Origin: Candidatus Finniella inopinata
GTDB lineage: Bacteria; Pseudomonadota; Alphaproteobacteria; Paracaedibacterales; VGCI01
Assembly: GCA_945877185.1 (NCBI GenBank)
Contig: CAMCRD010000009.1
Coordinates: forward strand, 1-36,861
Direction: 5' to 3'
DNA length: 36,861 nt
Both the position numbers and the translations under genes were made by a program. Of the stretch, positions 18,136-26,027 are shown piece after piece. Each line of letters opens with the position of its first letter. Within the stretch, counting starts at the first letter, position 1. Under the pieces are notes generated by a model. It was given only the letters and a program-made list of their open reading frames with translations. It did not search any database and was not told the origin of the DNA.

Positions 18136-18612
18136 ATGCGAACGAATATGATTGAAGCAGTGATGGGGGCTATTGTTCTGCTCCTCGCTTCCTTTTTTTT
18201 AGTATTCGCTTATACTTCGAGTAAAGGAGGGTCTTATTCAGGCTATCCCCTCGTCGCAAAATTTGATCGTATCGATGGGCTTTTGGTTGGTAATGATGTC
18301 CGCATCAGCGGCGTTAAAGTCGGCAGTATCGTCAGCATTGAGATTGACCCCCAAACCTTTTTGGCCCGCGTTGTCTTCACCGTTCGTAAAGGGCTAGACC
18401 TTCCCGTTGATACGGTTGCTGAAATTGTGAGCGAAAGCTTGATGGGGGGCAAATACATTGCTCTTGTCCCAGGCGGTGATAAAAAAACCCTCGCACCTGG
18501 TGAAAAAATCACCTATACACAGTCTGCTATTAGTTTCGAGGCATTGATTGGTAAGTATCTTTTCTCCAACAAAGATGAGGAAAAAGAAGAAAAATCAAAG
18601 AAACAGGCCTAA
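18136..18612 (+). CDS. mlaD: MlaD family lipid-transport protein (MCE domain)
   Basis: MlaD is the inner-membrane-anchored MCE ring subunit of the phospholipid transporter that keeps outer-membrane lipid asymmetry. Seen in 158 residues: an N-terminal transmembrane helix (about 6-26), then one MCE domain (YPLVAKFDRIDGLLVGNDVRISGVKVG, through VSESLMGGKYIALVPGGD), and an acidic/Lys-rich tail. The partner genes mlaE and mlaF are not in the window; MlaD encoded apart from them is seen in other alphaproteobacteria. Its stop overlaps the end of the convergent CofE-like gene by four bases. Confidence 0.9.
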   Translation: MRTNMIEAVMGAIVLLLASFFLVFAYTSSKGGSYSGYPLVAKFDRIDGLLVGNDVRISGVKVGSIVSIEIDPQTFLARVVFTVRKGLDLPVDTVAEIVSESLMGGKYIALVPGGDKKTLAPGEKITYTQSAISFEALIGKYLFSNKDEEKEEKSKKQA

Positions 18613-19355
18613 CGGGTTTGATGCCAAATCCAATCCACGCTTCTGAGAAGAGGAGCATAAATATCTTCTTCCAAAGGAATGCGGATCATGTGTTCTTCCT
18701 CTTGAGTGGGTGGACGAGATAAAAATTGGACTTTGGGCGCATCTTCAATAAGGGCCATTGGCGTTTGTTCCGCCCCCTCGCCCATGATAAATACAGCTGA
18801 CGTCGCCAAGGCATCAATCATATTCATTTGCGTCACGCGAAGAGGATGATCAAAAATATCAGGCTTGCCAACATAGCTGTACAAGGGCTCAAAACCACAC
18901 CATCCAAGGGAAATTCCTGTAACGCCTTTACGCAAAGGCGTTGTGTGGCTGTCTGTTATGATCACCCCAAGATGATTTAGGTGATGTTTCTGGCGTAAAT
19001 ACTGCCAAATCTCTGCTGCCGTTTGCTGACTATTATGGGGGTAAAGGATATACATGCCATCCCCATTTGATTCATCAATCCCAGCTGATGGAATGAGAAT
19101 ATTATGCTTGATCGTAAGATGGGCATCATAAAGGCTATCTTGCTCCTTTAAATGGGCATCGGCTTCTCTTTTGACAAGCTCAAACTTGTTGCTTACAGAA
19201 TCTTTCGGCACGACACGCCCCTGGCAAATGCTTAAGATCTTCGAAGTAATCGCAATAATCGTTCCTTCAGCTATTGATAGAAGGTATCGATCTAAAATTG
19301 CATTGATCGATTCTCTTGGTTGAATCGGGTGGGTTTTTATTGGACTTACTTTCAT
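18609..19355 (-). CDS. CofE-like gamma-glutamyl ligase, putative folate role
   Basis: The protein resembles coenzyme F420-0:L-glutamate ligase (CofE), which adds gamma-linked Glu. Seen: TIIAITSKILSICQGRVV (about residues 32-49), NILIPSAGIDESNGDGMYIL with the metal/GTP-site acidic residues, and LGVIITDSHTTPLRKGVTGISLG (about 134-155), all typical of the family. F420 is not expected in this type of bacterium. The gene lies 15 bases downstream of folA on the same strand, which supports a proposed role in folate polyglutamylation; that role is inference from context. The ATG has AGGGA seven bases upstream. Confidence 0.8.
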   Translation of the reverse strand: MKVSPIKTHPIQPRESINAILDRYLLSIAEGTIIAITSKILSICQGRVVPKDSVSNKFELVKREADAHLKEQDSLYDAHLTIKHNILIPSAGIDESNGDGMYILYPHNSQQTAAEIWQYLRQKHHLNHLGVIITDSHTTPLRKGVTGISLGWCGFEPLYSYVGKPDIFDHPLRVTQMNMIDALATSAVFIMGEGAEQTPMALIEDAPKVQFLSRPPTQEEEHMIRIPLEEDIYAPLLRSVDWIWHQTR

Positions 19356-19370
19356 GCTGCTTCCCTTGTG

Positions 19371-19865
19371 CTAGTGCACGTATTTATAAATTGTGAAATG
19401 CTTTTCTTGTCTGATGATTTCATAAGACCAATCCTGCAGTAGGCTCAAAGGGAAAATGGTGTCCCCTTCATAAACATCATGGATCTTTGTCAATAGAAAC
19501 GCGCTCAAAAGATCTGCTGTTAAAAATAGCTTTGCAATTTCTGCGCCCCCAATCATGAAAATTTCTTTGTCAGCTGGTATAGGGCTCAAGGCCAAAAAAT
19601 CATTCAATGATGAAACAAAAATAACGTTCTCACAAGGTTCAGATGGCTTTTGAGAACGTCTTGAGAAAACAATATTGAAACGGTCTTTTAAAGTGGCCGA
19701 TGGAATAGATTCAAAGGTCTTGTGACCCATAATCATGACCTGTCCAAAGGTTACTTTTCGAAAATGCTCTAACTCCTCAGGATATGACCAAGGTAGTCCC
19801 CCCTTGTTTCCAATAACACCCCTCGGATCACAAGCCATAAGCCCAATAATTTTTTTGTTGTTCAT
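19371..19865 (-). CDS. folA: Dihydrofolate reductase
   Basis: DHFR makes tetrahydrofolate with NADPH. Seen from ATG 19865: IIGLMACDPRGVIGNKGGLPW (residues 6-26), the catalytic acidic residue in PEELEHF (about E30), the NADPH-binding MGHKTFESIP (46-55, with His where Arg is common), FSRR, and EIFMIGGAEIAKLF. Length of 164 is typical. Start chosen because AGGGG lies seven bases upstream; the frame extends 17 codons further with no conservation. thyA, a frequent neighbour, is absent. It is the first gene of a two-gene leftward unit with the CofE-like ligase. Confidence 0.94.
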   Translation of the reverse strand: MNNKKIIGLMACDPRGVIGNKGGLPWSYPEELEHFRKVTFGQVMIMGHKTFESIPSATLKDRFNIVFSRRSQKPSEPCENVIFVSSLNDFLALSPIPADKEIFMIGGAEIAKLFLTADLLSAFLLTKIHDVYEGDTIFPLSLLQDWSYEIIRQEKHFTIYKYVH

Positions 19866-20118
19866 AAACAGCCCCTTTTGGTTGATCTTTGATTTCCTGA
19901 ACAACAAAAAATCCATCAGGCATCTTTTGAAAAAATCTCACATATTAGACACCTGAAGTCAATGAAATTGCCGCATAACTCATGGACAATATGATGTCCA
20001 TTCCTTTGCCAGATTCAAGAATTATCGTGCAATAGCTTTCTGAATTGGGTATAATCAAGCGGGATAACATGTGCCTTGTCTGAGTCCATCAGTTCACGGA
20101 AGTGTAGGGGCATCGAAA

Positions 20119-21003
20119 ATGTCGCAAAAAAAGATCACCACACAAAAGATCATTCTCGTCACAGGGATGTCAGGGGCTGGGCGGTCGACTGCGCTGAAAG
20201 TTTTGGAAGATTTAGGCTATGAAGCTATCGACAACCTTCCGTTAAGTTTGCTCCCCCATTTATGTGACCAAATTCCTTCTTGGGAACGGCACAATCCATT
20301 AGCCATTGGGATTGATACAAGGTCCTATGGCTTTGATCTCACTCGATTCTGGGAATTATTTCAAATAATATCAGCTACCCTAAAAGGCTCCGTCCAGCTT
20401 TTGTACCTTGAATGTGATGACGAGGTTCTTTTACGTCGTTTTACAGAAACCCGCCGACGGCACCCTATCGGAGAATTTTCTCTGCCAGAAGCGATTGCTC
20501 AGGAACGGCAATTGATAGACCCGTTGAAATCTTTGGCTGATTTAACGATTGATACCTCTCATTTATCCATGCCAAGTTTTGGACAAATCGTACGCCAGCA
20601 TTTCAGCCTAGAAGACTCCCTTTCTCTATTGATTTCATTGATTTCTTTTTCTTATCGCCGTGGATTACCACGAGAAGCAGACATGGTTTTTGATGCCCGT
20701 TTTCTCTCAAATCCCTATTATGAAAAACCTTTTCGCGTTTTAACAGGGAAAGATGCAACTGTTGGAGAGTACTTAACCAAAGATTCAAATTGGCAAGCCG
20801 TCTATGAATCCTTACAAGAAATTATTCGTCATTCTTTAAAGGGATTTCGTTTAACGGGACGCAGTTACTTAACGCTCGCCTGTGGTTGCACGGGCGGACA
20901 GCATCGTTCCGTTTTTTTAGCGGAGCAGTTATCAAAGTGGCTTCACAATGAAGGAGAAAGGGTTATGATTGAGCATCGGGATTTACCCATTCGGACACAT
21001 TAA
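20119..21003 (+). CDS. rapZ: RapZ / YvcJ nucleotide-binding protein
   Basis: RapZ is an RNA-binding adaptor that in enterobacteria senses glucosamine-6-phosphate. Seen from ATG 20119: the Walker A GMSGAGRST (16-24), LGYEAIDNLPLSLL, LYLECDDEVLLRRFTETRRRHP, FDARFLSNPYYE, and the conserved C-terminal CGCTGGQHRSVFLAEQL and HRDL. Length of 294 is normal. ATG 20119 has AGGGG at eight bases; a GTG at 20071 would add 16 residues. In many alphaproteobacteria hprK sits just upstream; here the upstream 250 bp hold no kinase gene. A TATAAT at 20050-20055 is a possible -10. It is followed by EIIA and HPr in the same direction. Confidence 0.95.
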   Translation: MSQKKITTQKIILVTGMSGAGRSTALKVLEDLGYEAIDNLPLSLLPHLCDQIPSWERHNPLAIGIDTRSYGFDLTRFWELFQIISATLKGSVQLLYLECDDEVLLRRFTETRRRHPIGEFSLPEAIAQERQLIDPLKSLADLTIDTSHLSMPSFGQIVRQHFSLEDSLSLLISLISFSYRRGLPREADMVFDARFLSNPYYEKPFRVLTGKDATVGEYLTKDSNWQAVYESLQEIIRHSLKGFRLTGRSYLTLACGCTGGQHRSVFLAEQLSKWLHNEGERVMIEHRDLPIRTH

Positions 21004-21019
21004 TTAAGGGAGATATGCT

Positions 21020-21463
21020 ATGATTGGTCTTGTCATTGTAACCCATGGTCAACTCGCTAAAGCCTTTGTTGAAGCTTTAGAACACGTGGTCGGTCCGCGG
21101 GAAAATATTCGTGCAATATGCATTTACCCTCAAGATAACATTGACCTTCATCGAGAAAATATTTTGAAAGCCACCGAAGAAGTTGATAGAGGGCAAGGCG
21201 TTATTCTACTGACAGACCTGTTTGGGGGAACACCTTCCAACTTAGCGATTTCAGCCCTTGGCGTGAAATCTGTAGAGGTCATTGCGGGAATTAATTTACC
21301 CATGCTCGTCCGATTGGCGCGACTGCCAGAAGGCACATCCCTAAAGGATGCTGTTATCCAAGGCCAAGAAGCGGGACGTAAATATATCCATGCTGCCTCT
21401 ACTCTCCTCGAAGGCAAAATGATGGAGCCAGTAACAACAGAGCAAATAGCTAAAAACGGATAA
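21020..21463 (+). CDS. PTS EIIA component, mannose type
   Basis: A cytoplasmic EIIA(Man)-type domain (147 residues) that takes phosphate from HPr on His9 (VTHGQLA). The TDLFGGTPSNLAI motif (about residues 67-79) is characteristic. No EIIB, EIIC or EIID genes are near, as in most alphaproteobacteria, where this short PTS is regulatory rather than a sugar importer. It starts 16 bases after rapZ and ends 16 bases before HPr, so the three are probably one operon. Confidence 0.94.
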   Translation: MIGLVIVTHGQLAKAFVEALEHVVGPRENIRAICIYPQDNIDLHRENILKATEEVDRGQGVILLTDLFGGTPSNLAISALGVKSVEVIAGINLPMLVRLARLPEGTSLKDAVIQGQEAGRKYIHAASTLLEGKMMEPVTTEQIAKNG

Positions 21464-21479
21464 TTAGGGATAACGGGCC

Positions 21480-21800
21480 ATGAATGATTTCACGCCCCAA
21501 ACTCGAACTGCCGTCATTGTGAATCGTTTGGGCATGCATGCCCGGGCAGCCGCAAAGCTTGCTCAGTTGTCGGATCAGTTTAAGGCAACGACAACACTTG
21601 AAAAAGATGATCTCGTCGCCTCAACAGACTCCATTATGGAATTAATGATGCTCACAGCAGGGCCAGGTGATACGGTTAAAATCACAACCATAGGGCCAGA
21701 GTCAACGGCTGCGCTCAAGGCTCTGGTCGATTTGATTCAAAAGGGCTTTGGAGAGGATGTTGTTATCCCAGAAACGAACGAGACTGCGCCAAAGATTTAA
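21480..21800 (+). CDS. ptsH: Phosphocarrier protein HPr
   Basis: HPr passes phosphate from enzyme I to EIIA domains. Seen: NRLGMHARAAAKLAQL with the active His20, and LVASTDSIMELMMLTAG with Ser51 at the position of the regulatory serine of other HPr proteins. The 106 residues exceed the usual 85-90, through short extensions at both ends. The gene is last in the rapZ-EIIA-HPr unit; enzyme I (ptsP) is not in the window. Its last 38 bases overlap the 3' end of the opposing amidase gene. Confidence 0.94.
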   Translation: MNDFTPQTRTAVIVNRLGMHARAAAKLAQLSDQFKATTTLEKDDLVASTDSIMELMMLTAGPGDTVKITTIGPESTAALKALVDLIQKGFGEDVVIPETNETAPKI

Positions 21801-22509
21801 CAATCCCTAAGAGCTCTTGTAAAGTCTGACATGTCAAATCCGATGGATAACCTGTCAATTCAACAGGGGTAAAGTGTTGTTGAAAGACTCGACATACTTT
21901 TTGAGAATCGTCATCCCAGACGCCCGTTAAAGGGCACTCATAGCCAATATCTCGTAGAGCTTGCTGTACTTCCAGAAAACTTAAGGATACTGAGGAGGAC
22001 AATGGGGGTGTCTTTTGACTCGACCAAAGTCCAAAGCCCTTCTTCGCAAGATCATGCCAAGGAAACAATTCTCCTGGATCTTGCTTTCGCAAAGGCGCCA
22101 CATCTGAATGTCCCACAACGCGATGTGCCGGAATTCCATAGATTTGGGTCAACTCTTCCAACAAGTGATAGAGTGTGGTCATTTGAGAGACTGGAAAAGG
22201 CTCTGGGCCAAAAGTATGCCCAAGGTTATCCAGCTCAATTCCAATAGAACGACTGTTAATATCCCCTTCACCCCCCCAAAAGCTAGTGCCAGCATGCCAA
22301 GCACGATGCTTTGGGTCAACCAATTGATAAAGGGGCCCTTCTTTATGAATCAAAAAATGGGCGCTCACCTTACTTGCGGGATCACATAATCGTGCCAAGG
22401 CCTCTTCTGCGTTTGGCATATCGGTGTAATGAAGGACGATCATATCCAAAGGAATCCCAGAGGGGCGGGGCTCAAAATTTGGGGATGGGTAGTAGATTTT
22501 TTTCAACAT
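21763..22509 (-). CDS. N-acetylmuramoyl-L-alanine amidase (Amidase_2) with peptidoglycan-binding domain
   Basis: A zinc amidase that cleaves the MurNAc-L-Ala bond. Seen from ATG 22509: MIVLHYTDM (zinc His, about 27), HRAWHAGTSFWGG, NSRSIGIELDN, and GHSDVAPLRKQDPG (zinc His and a catalytic Lys/Asp pair, about 152-166), which is the AmiD/AmpD-type order. A C-terminal peptidoglycan-binding helix set follows (LEVQQALRDIGYECPLTGVWDDDS). No clear signal peptide is present, so an anhydro-muropeptide recycling role (AmpD-like) fits the nearby NagZ function better than an outer-membrane one; this is inference. The 3' end overlaps ptsH by 38 bases. Confidence 0.9.
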   Translation of the reverse strand: MLKKIYYPSPNFEPRPSGIPLDMIVLHYTDMPNAEEALARLCDPASKVSAHFLIHKEGPLYQLVDPKHRAWHAGTSFWGGEGDINSRSIGIELDNLGHTFGPEPFPVSQMTTLYHLLEELTQIYGIPAHRVVGHSDVAPLRKQDPGELFPWHDLAKKGFGLWSSQKTPPLSSSVSLSFLEVQQALRDIGYECPLTGVWDDDSQKVCRVFQQHFTPVELTGYPSDLTCQTLQELLGIVKSLAQSRSFLG

Positions 22510-22890
22510 GAACAACTCGTTAACAAGCCAGAATGAGCATCAAAAGCTCTTTCATTGGTACTAATATCAAGGATCGGAGACTCAAATACAACTCCAAAAA
22601 GAGTATCAATCTATCTTTCTTAAAGATCACAATGGTTGATATGAATTGATCAAATTTTACGATTCCAATTAAAAGCTTCAAGCTGAAATAAGGAACTGAA
22701 TACAAGAATCTTATTTCAAGTTGAGGCTCCAAGTTGAAATAAGGAATCGCATCATGATCGAACGCAAAGCGGGTGAATATTACTCCGAAAATGAAACAAT
22801 ATATGTTTTCAAAAATGCAACCCAATGCATCCCTTGCTGTACCGGACATAATATGTAAGCTATTTGCCTTCCAGAGTAATAGGAACCTTG
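22510..22890. other. Intergenic region with short repeats
   Basis: A leftward frame of 109 codons (22520-22849) exists but has no ribosome site and an odd composition, so I do not call it. The region contains repeats of a 14-base unit at 22679-22743. Nothing else is recognised. Confidence 0.4.
22679..22743. repeat. Three copies of a 14-base repeat in mixed orientation
   Basis: CAAGCTGAAATAAG (22679-22692) and CAAGTTGAAATAAG (22730-22743) are direct copies differing by one base. CTTATTTCAAGTTG (22710-22723) is an inverted copy with one mismatch, so the last two form a 13/14 stem with a six-base loop. Confidence 0.6.
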
Positions 22891-23184
22891 ATGCTTATTA
22901 AATTAATTGTAGGATCGTTAGAAGCATATGCCACCCTAGAAGAAGCATGGATAAAAGCAACACTGTATGCTTTCGCAATTATAATTGTAGGAGGCATATT
23001 GTGGCTGTTGTTATTTTCTCTGTTTACGTTTTTAACTATGTATATTATGTATGTCTTGGGCGCTGATATAGATGTAAATAAAGTAACTTTTATCTCTTTC
23101 TCTATTACAACACTTCTTATTACAATACTTCTATCACTACTCGTAATAAGACAGTATAAGAAGAGAAAATCACAAAACAAATAA
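22891..23184 (+). CDS. Small membrane protein of unknown function
   Basis: Ninety-seven residues from ATG 22891, which has AGGA six bases upstream. Two or three hydrophobic helices are evident: about residues 23-55 (AFAIIIVGGILWLLLF and FLTMYIMYVLGA) and 63-84 (ISFSITTLLITILLSLLVI). A basic tail (RQYKKRKSQNK) follows, which suggests a cytoplasmic C-terminus. I recognise no family. The opposing strand is also open, but its translation is less protein-like. The gene is bounded by repeats on both sides and looks more AT-rich than its neighbours. Confidence 0.55.
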   Translation: MLIKLIVGSLEAYATLEEAWIKATLYAFAIIIVGGILWLLLFSLFTFLTMYIMYVLGADIDVNKVTFISFSITTLLITILLSLLVIRQYKKRKSQNK

Positions 23185-23191
23185 AGCTGTA

Positions 23192-23244
23192 TGTCATCTC
23201 CGCGGCTCGCCACGGCAAACCCGCTAGGCATAACTAGGATGACA
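23192..23244. repeat. Palindromic intergenic element bounded by TGTCATC / GATGACA
   Basis: TGTCATC (23192-23198) and GATGACA (23238-23244) are perfect inverted ends of a 53-base GC-rich segment with further internal complementarity. The look is that of the short palindromic repeats scattered through Rickettsiales-like genomes. Only one copy is in the window, so repeat status is inference. Confidence 0.45.
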
Positions 23245-23324
23245 CATCATAAGCTGGCAAACTTATTTTGGCAAATATAGTGAAAAAACCTCTGAATGAG
23301 GAAACTTTTTTAAGATATATTCCC

Positions 23325-23353
23325 TTGAAAATTATTGAAAAGGGCGCTATTCA
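23325..23353 (+). promoter_or_regulatory. Candidate promoter of tRNA-Ala
   Basis: TTGAAA (23325-23330) and TATTCA (23348-23353) are separated by 17 bases and end 18 bases before the tRNA. The -35 is good; the -10 is weak. Confidence 0.35.
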
Positions 23354-23371
23354 TAAGTCTGATGAACAAGT

Positions 23372-23447
23372 GGGGCCATAGCTCAGCTGGGAGAGCGCTA
23401 CGATGGCATTGTAGAGGTCAGGAGTTCGATCCTCCTTGGCTCCACCA
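23372..23447 (+). tRNA. tRNA-Ala (GGC)
   Basis: Acceptor arms GGGGCCA (23372-23378) and TGGCTCC (23437-23443) pair with a G3-U70 wobble, the identity element of tRNA-Ala. The anticodon loop ATGGCAT carries GGC. The discriminator is A23444 and CCA is encoded at 23445-23447. Confidence 0.97.
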
Positions 23448-23503
23448 AGTTCACGAAACCACACAGATGCCCATCGCCCCCTACCAGAAAGGACCATGTA
23501 TCC

Positions 23504-23791
23504 TTGTCCTCGCTTGCCGTAGAAGCCTTCAAAACCTTAAATACGCTATTCGAACAGCTTGAAAAAGTTGGTTTTGAGTGCGAGTGTGATGGTCATTCCC
23601 TCGCCTTTGATTTGCCGGATGGACGCCCCTACCTTCTCAATTACCATGGGGTGACTCACCAAATTTGGTTAGCTTCCCCCCTCACCGGCGCCCATCATTT
23701 TCGACTTCAGGATGGCCATTGGATCTCCACCCGGGGAACAGAGGACTTAATCACTTTGCTCGAAACAGAATTAGCGATATCCCTCTCATGA
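23504..23791 (+). CDS. cyaY: Iron donor protein CyaY (bacterial frataxin)
   Basis: Frataxin binds iron and modulates Fe-S cluster assembly. Seen in 95 residues: an N-terminal helix rich in acidic residues, FDLPDGRPYLLN (about 35-46), QIWLASPLTGAHHF (about 53-66), and a final helix EDLITLLETELA. No ATG exists in frame; TTG 23504 is the likely start, ten bases after AAAGGA. Its stop overlaps the next gene as ATGA (23788-23791), implying coupled translation. tRNA-Ala ends 56 bases upstream. Confidence 0.88.
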   Translation: MSSLAVEAFKTLNTLFEQLEKVGFECECDGHSLAFDLPDGRPYLLNYHGVTHQIWLASPLTGAHHFRLQDGHWISTRGTEDLITLLETELAISLS

Positions 23792-25614
23792 CTCAGCTGA
23801 AGACAAAGAGTTCCCCCCAAATCGCTCCTCAAGCTTCTTATGAAAAAACAATTCATAAGCTGAAAATTCTTCTCAAGCTCGCAACACCTTATCGCCGCCC
23901 CCTAACCTTTGCCATTCTTTCTTTAATTCTGGCCGCCGGGATGGTCTTAAGTTTGGGGTGGGGTTTGCGCCACCTCATCGACCATGGTTTCGGACAAGAA
24001 GACGCCGCAAGTCTGGACTCTACTCTTCTTTTAATGGGCTTTGCTGTTGTGTTGCTCGCCATCGCCAGCTTCGGCCGGAGTTACTACATCGGCTGGGTGG
24101 GAGAGCGGGTGGTCACCGATTTGCGTCAACGGGTTTTCAATCACTTGTTATCTCTGGATGTTGGTTTTTTTGAATTGATTCGCCCTGGTGAATTGGTCTC
24201 CCGCATCACAGCCGACACCACATTGGTTCAAGTTGTCATTGGGACATCCGCGGCGGTCGCCGTTCGAAATTTTCTGTTGCTCGTCGGGGGCCTTGTCATG
24301 ATGATGGCAACGTCCCTAAAGTTAACGCTGTTAACCCTCATCATTGTGCCCTTTGTCTTAATCCCCATTTTAATTTATGGCAAGCGCGTGCGCCACCTAT
24401 CTCGAAAAAACCAAGACCAAATGGCTGATGTCGGCGGATTTTTAGAAGAAACCATCGGCGGCATCCGTACCTGCCAAGCCTTTATGCATGAGGATCATGA
24501 TCGAGCCGCGTTTAGGGACCACACGGAAAAAGCCTTTGGCGTGGCCATTCAGCGTATTCATTTGCGTTCCCTCTTGGCATGTCTTGTCATGACGTTGGTA
24601 TTTGGGGGCGTAAGTTTGGTTCTTTGGAGCGGGAGCCGGGATGTGATTGTCGGCACCCTTCAAGCAGGACAATTATCAGCCTTTATCTTTTATGCTGTTG
24701 TGGTGGCCTCCTCCGCAGGGTCTTTTTCAGAAATTTTTGCCGACCTTCAACGAGCGATGGGAGCCCTTGATCGGTTACGGGAATTATTGGCCACAGCACC
24801 AAGTTTACAACCAAGAGATGAAACAATTTTTCGAAAGCTGCCCACGCCATCAAGTGGCGTCATAGCGCTCCATAATGTCTGCTTTGCTTATCCCAACAAT
24901 CCAGAACGGCCCATCTTGAACAACATTACGTTATCGGCAGCTCCTGGGGAAAAAATAGCGATTGTTGGCCCATCTGGCGCCGGAAAAAGCACCCTTTTTT
25001 CTATTTTGCTTCGGTTCTATGCTCCTCAATCCGGAGGAGTTTATTTAGATGGGGTCGATGTGCGCGATGTGGACGTAAAAGAAGTCCGCTCCAGGATGGG
25101 ATTGGTCCCCCAAGATCCCATGATCTTCTCTCAATCCCTTTATGAGAATATCCTTTATGGTCGCCCCAATGCCACCGAGACGGACGTCTGGAAAGCTGCA
25201 GAGTTAGCCCATCTCCTCGACATCATTAACGGTCTTCCCCAAGGGATTCATACCCTTCTCGGAACGAAAGGGGTTCGCCTCTCAGGGGGACAAAAACAAC
25301 GTGTCGCTATTGCCCGCGCTATTCTGCGCAACCCTTCCCTTCTTCTTCTGGATGAAGCCACCAGCGCACTTGATTCTGAAAACGAACACCTCATTCAGCA
25401 GAGCCTCAACCATCTCATGGCAACCCGCACCACCCTTGTGATTGCCCATCGCCTTGCCACCGTTTTAAAAGCGGACCGCATCATCGTGATGGACCGAGGG
25501 GAAATTGATGCCGTCGGCACCCACGCAGAACTCATCAGCGAAGACGGCCTCTATCGCCGCCTCGCCATGATGCAATATGCCGAAAATGATCCCCCGAAGC
25601 GCTGGATGGCTTGA
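23788..25614 (+). CDS. MsbA-related ABC exporter (fused permease and ATPase)
   Basis: A half-transporter of 608 residues that would work as a dimer. The N-terminal six-helix membrane domain runs from about residue 30 to 330. The ATPase domain has Walker A GPSGAGKST (about 394-402), the signature LSGGQKQR (about 497), Walker B LLLLDEATSALD (about 517) and an H-loop IAHRLA (about 552). It best fits the alphaproteobacterial MsbA-related group; lipid, drug or Fe-S-linked substrates are all possible. Start ATG 23788 lies inside the cyaY stop; an upstream in-frame extension inside cyaY is not conserved. Co-translation with frataxin hints at an Atm1-like role, but this is weak. Confidence 0.93.
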   Translation: MTQLKTKSSPQIAPQASYEKTIHKLKILLKLATPYRRPLTFAILSLILAAGMVLSLGWGLRHLIDHGFGQEDAASLDSTLLLMGFAVVLLAIASFGRSYYIGWVGERVVTDLRQRVFNHLLSLDVGFFELIRPGELVSRITADTTLVQVVIGTSAAVAVRNFLLLVGGLVMMMATSLKLTLLTLIIVPFVLIPILIYGKRVRHLSRKNQDQMADVGGFLEETIGGIRTCQAFMHEDHDRAAFRDHTEKAFGVAIQRIHLRSLLACLVMTLVFGGVSLVLWSGSRDVIVGTLQAGQLSAFIFYAVVVASSAGSFSEIFADLQRAMGALDRLRELLATAPSLQPRDETIFRKLPTPSSGVIALHNVCFAYPNNPERPILNNITLSAAPGEKIAIVGPSGAGKSTLFSILLRFYAPQSGGVYLDGVDVRDVDVKEVRSRMGLVPQDPMIFSQSLYENILYGRPNATETDVWKAAELAHLLDIINGLPQGIHTLLGTKGVRLSGGQKQRVAIARAILRNPSLLLLDEATSALDSENEHLIQQSLNHLMATRTTLVIAHRLATVLKADRIIVMDRGEIDAVGTHAELISEDGLYRRLAMMQYAENDPPKRWMA

Positions 25615-25644
25615 ACTAAATTATCTGATATTTAAAAGGGGTAA

Positions 25645-25663
25645 GGGGATCTTAGAGATCCCC
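25645..25663. terminator. Hairpin between the ABC exporter and thioredoxin genes
   Basis: GGGGATCT (25645-25652) pairs perfectly with AGATCCCC (25656-25663) across a three-base loop, between convergent genes. No long T run follows on either strand; on the minus strand a CCCCTTTT lies shortly after. Confidence 0.5.
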
Positions 25664-25674
25664 TGTCATTAACC

Positions 25675-25941
25675 TTATAGTGGTTGCCCGATCCCAGCCT
25701 CTTTTAAGGATTGTTCATTTAATGCACCCCCGATGCAACAGTCCGCAATCTTGCCATCAATCACGATCGTCGGTATTTTATGAATGCCCATTTTCTTTGC
25801 CCGATCCGCAATTTTGGGATCTTTCATATCCAACACATTGATGTCACATGATGGACAGGCCATATCCTTGACCCGTTGGACAGCCTCCTCGCAAATTGGG
25901 CACCCTGCACTGAATATTTCTACGTTACGGTTTCTAACCAT
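25675..25941 (-). CDS. Thioredoxin/glutaredoxin-like protein with two CPxC motifs
   Basis: An 88-residue thioredoxin-fold protein without signal peptide. Seen: VEIFSAGCPICEEAV with C14-P-I-C17, a second pair C29-P-S-C32, cis-Pro motif KIPTIVIDGK (about 55-64), and an adjacent Cys pair C68-C69. Six cysteines in so small a protein suggest metal or thiol chemistry beyond simple disulfide exchange. It lies downstream of a mercury-type MerR gene and has a promoter-like block shared with merR (26028-26060), so it is probably the regulator's target. AGGA precedes the ATG. Confidence 0.85.
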   Translation of the reverse strand: MVRNRNVEIFSAGCPICEEAVQRVKDMACPSCDINVLDMKDPKIADRAKKMGIHKIPTIVIDGKIADCCIGGALNEQSLKEAGIGQPL

Positions 25942-26027
25942 TTGTCTCTTTCCTTATAAGTTAATAGAAAACTCGCTCTTATTATTCAACGAGCTAGGGC
26001 GTTTCATAATCACACCCTATAAGGAAG

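Noticed and set aside
22679-22743. CRISPR array
   Set aside because: Only three short copies in mixed orientation, no regular spacers and no cas genes.
22520-22849. Leftward open frame of 109 codons upstream of the amidase gene
   Set aside because: No ribosome site at the start, composition unlike its neighbours, and it runs through the 14-base repeats; more likely non-coding.
22860-23231. Leftward frame opposite the small membrane protein
   Set aside because: The rightward frame has a proper ribosome site, clear hydrophobic helices and a basic tail; the leftward product has neither a start signal nor a sensible profile.
23372-23500. Integrative element using tRNA-Ala as attachment site
   Set aside because: No second copy of the tRNA 3' end and no integrase gene in the window.
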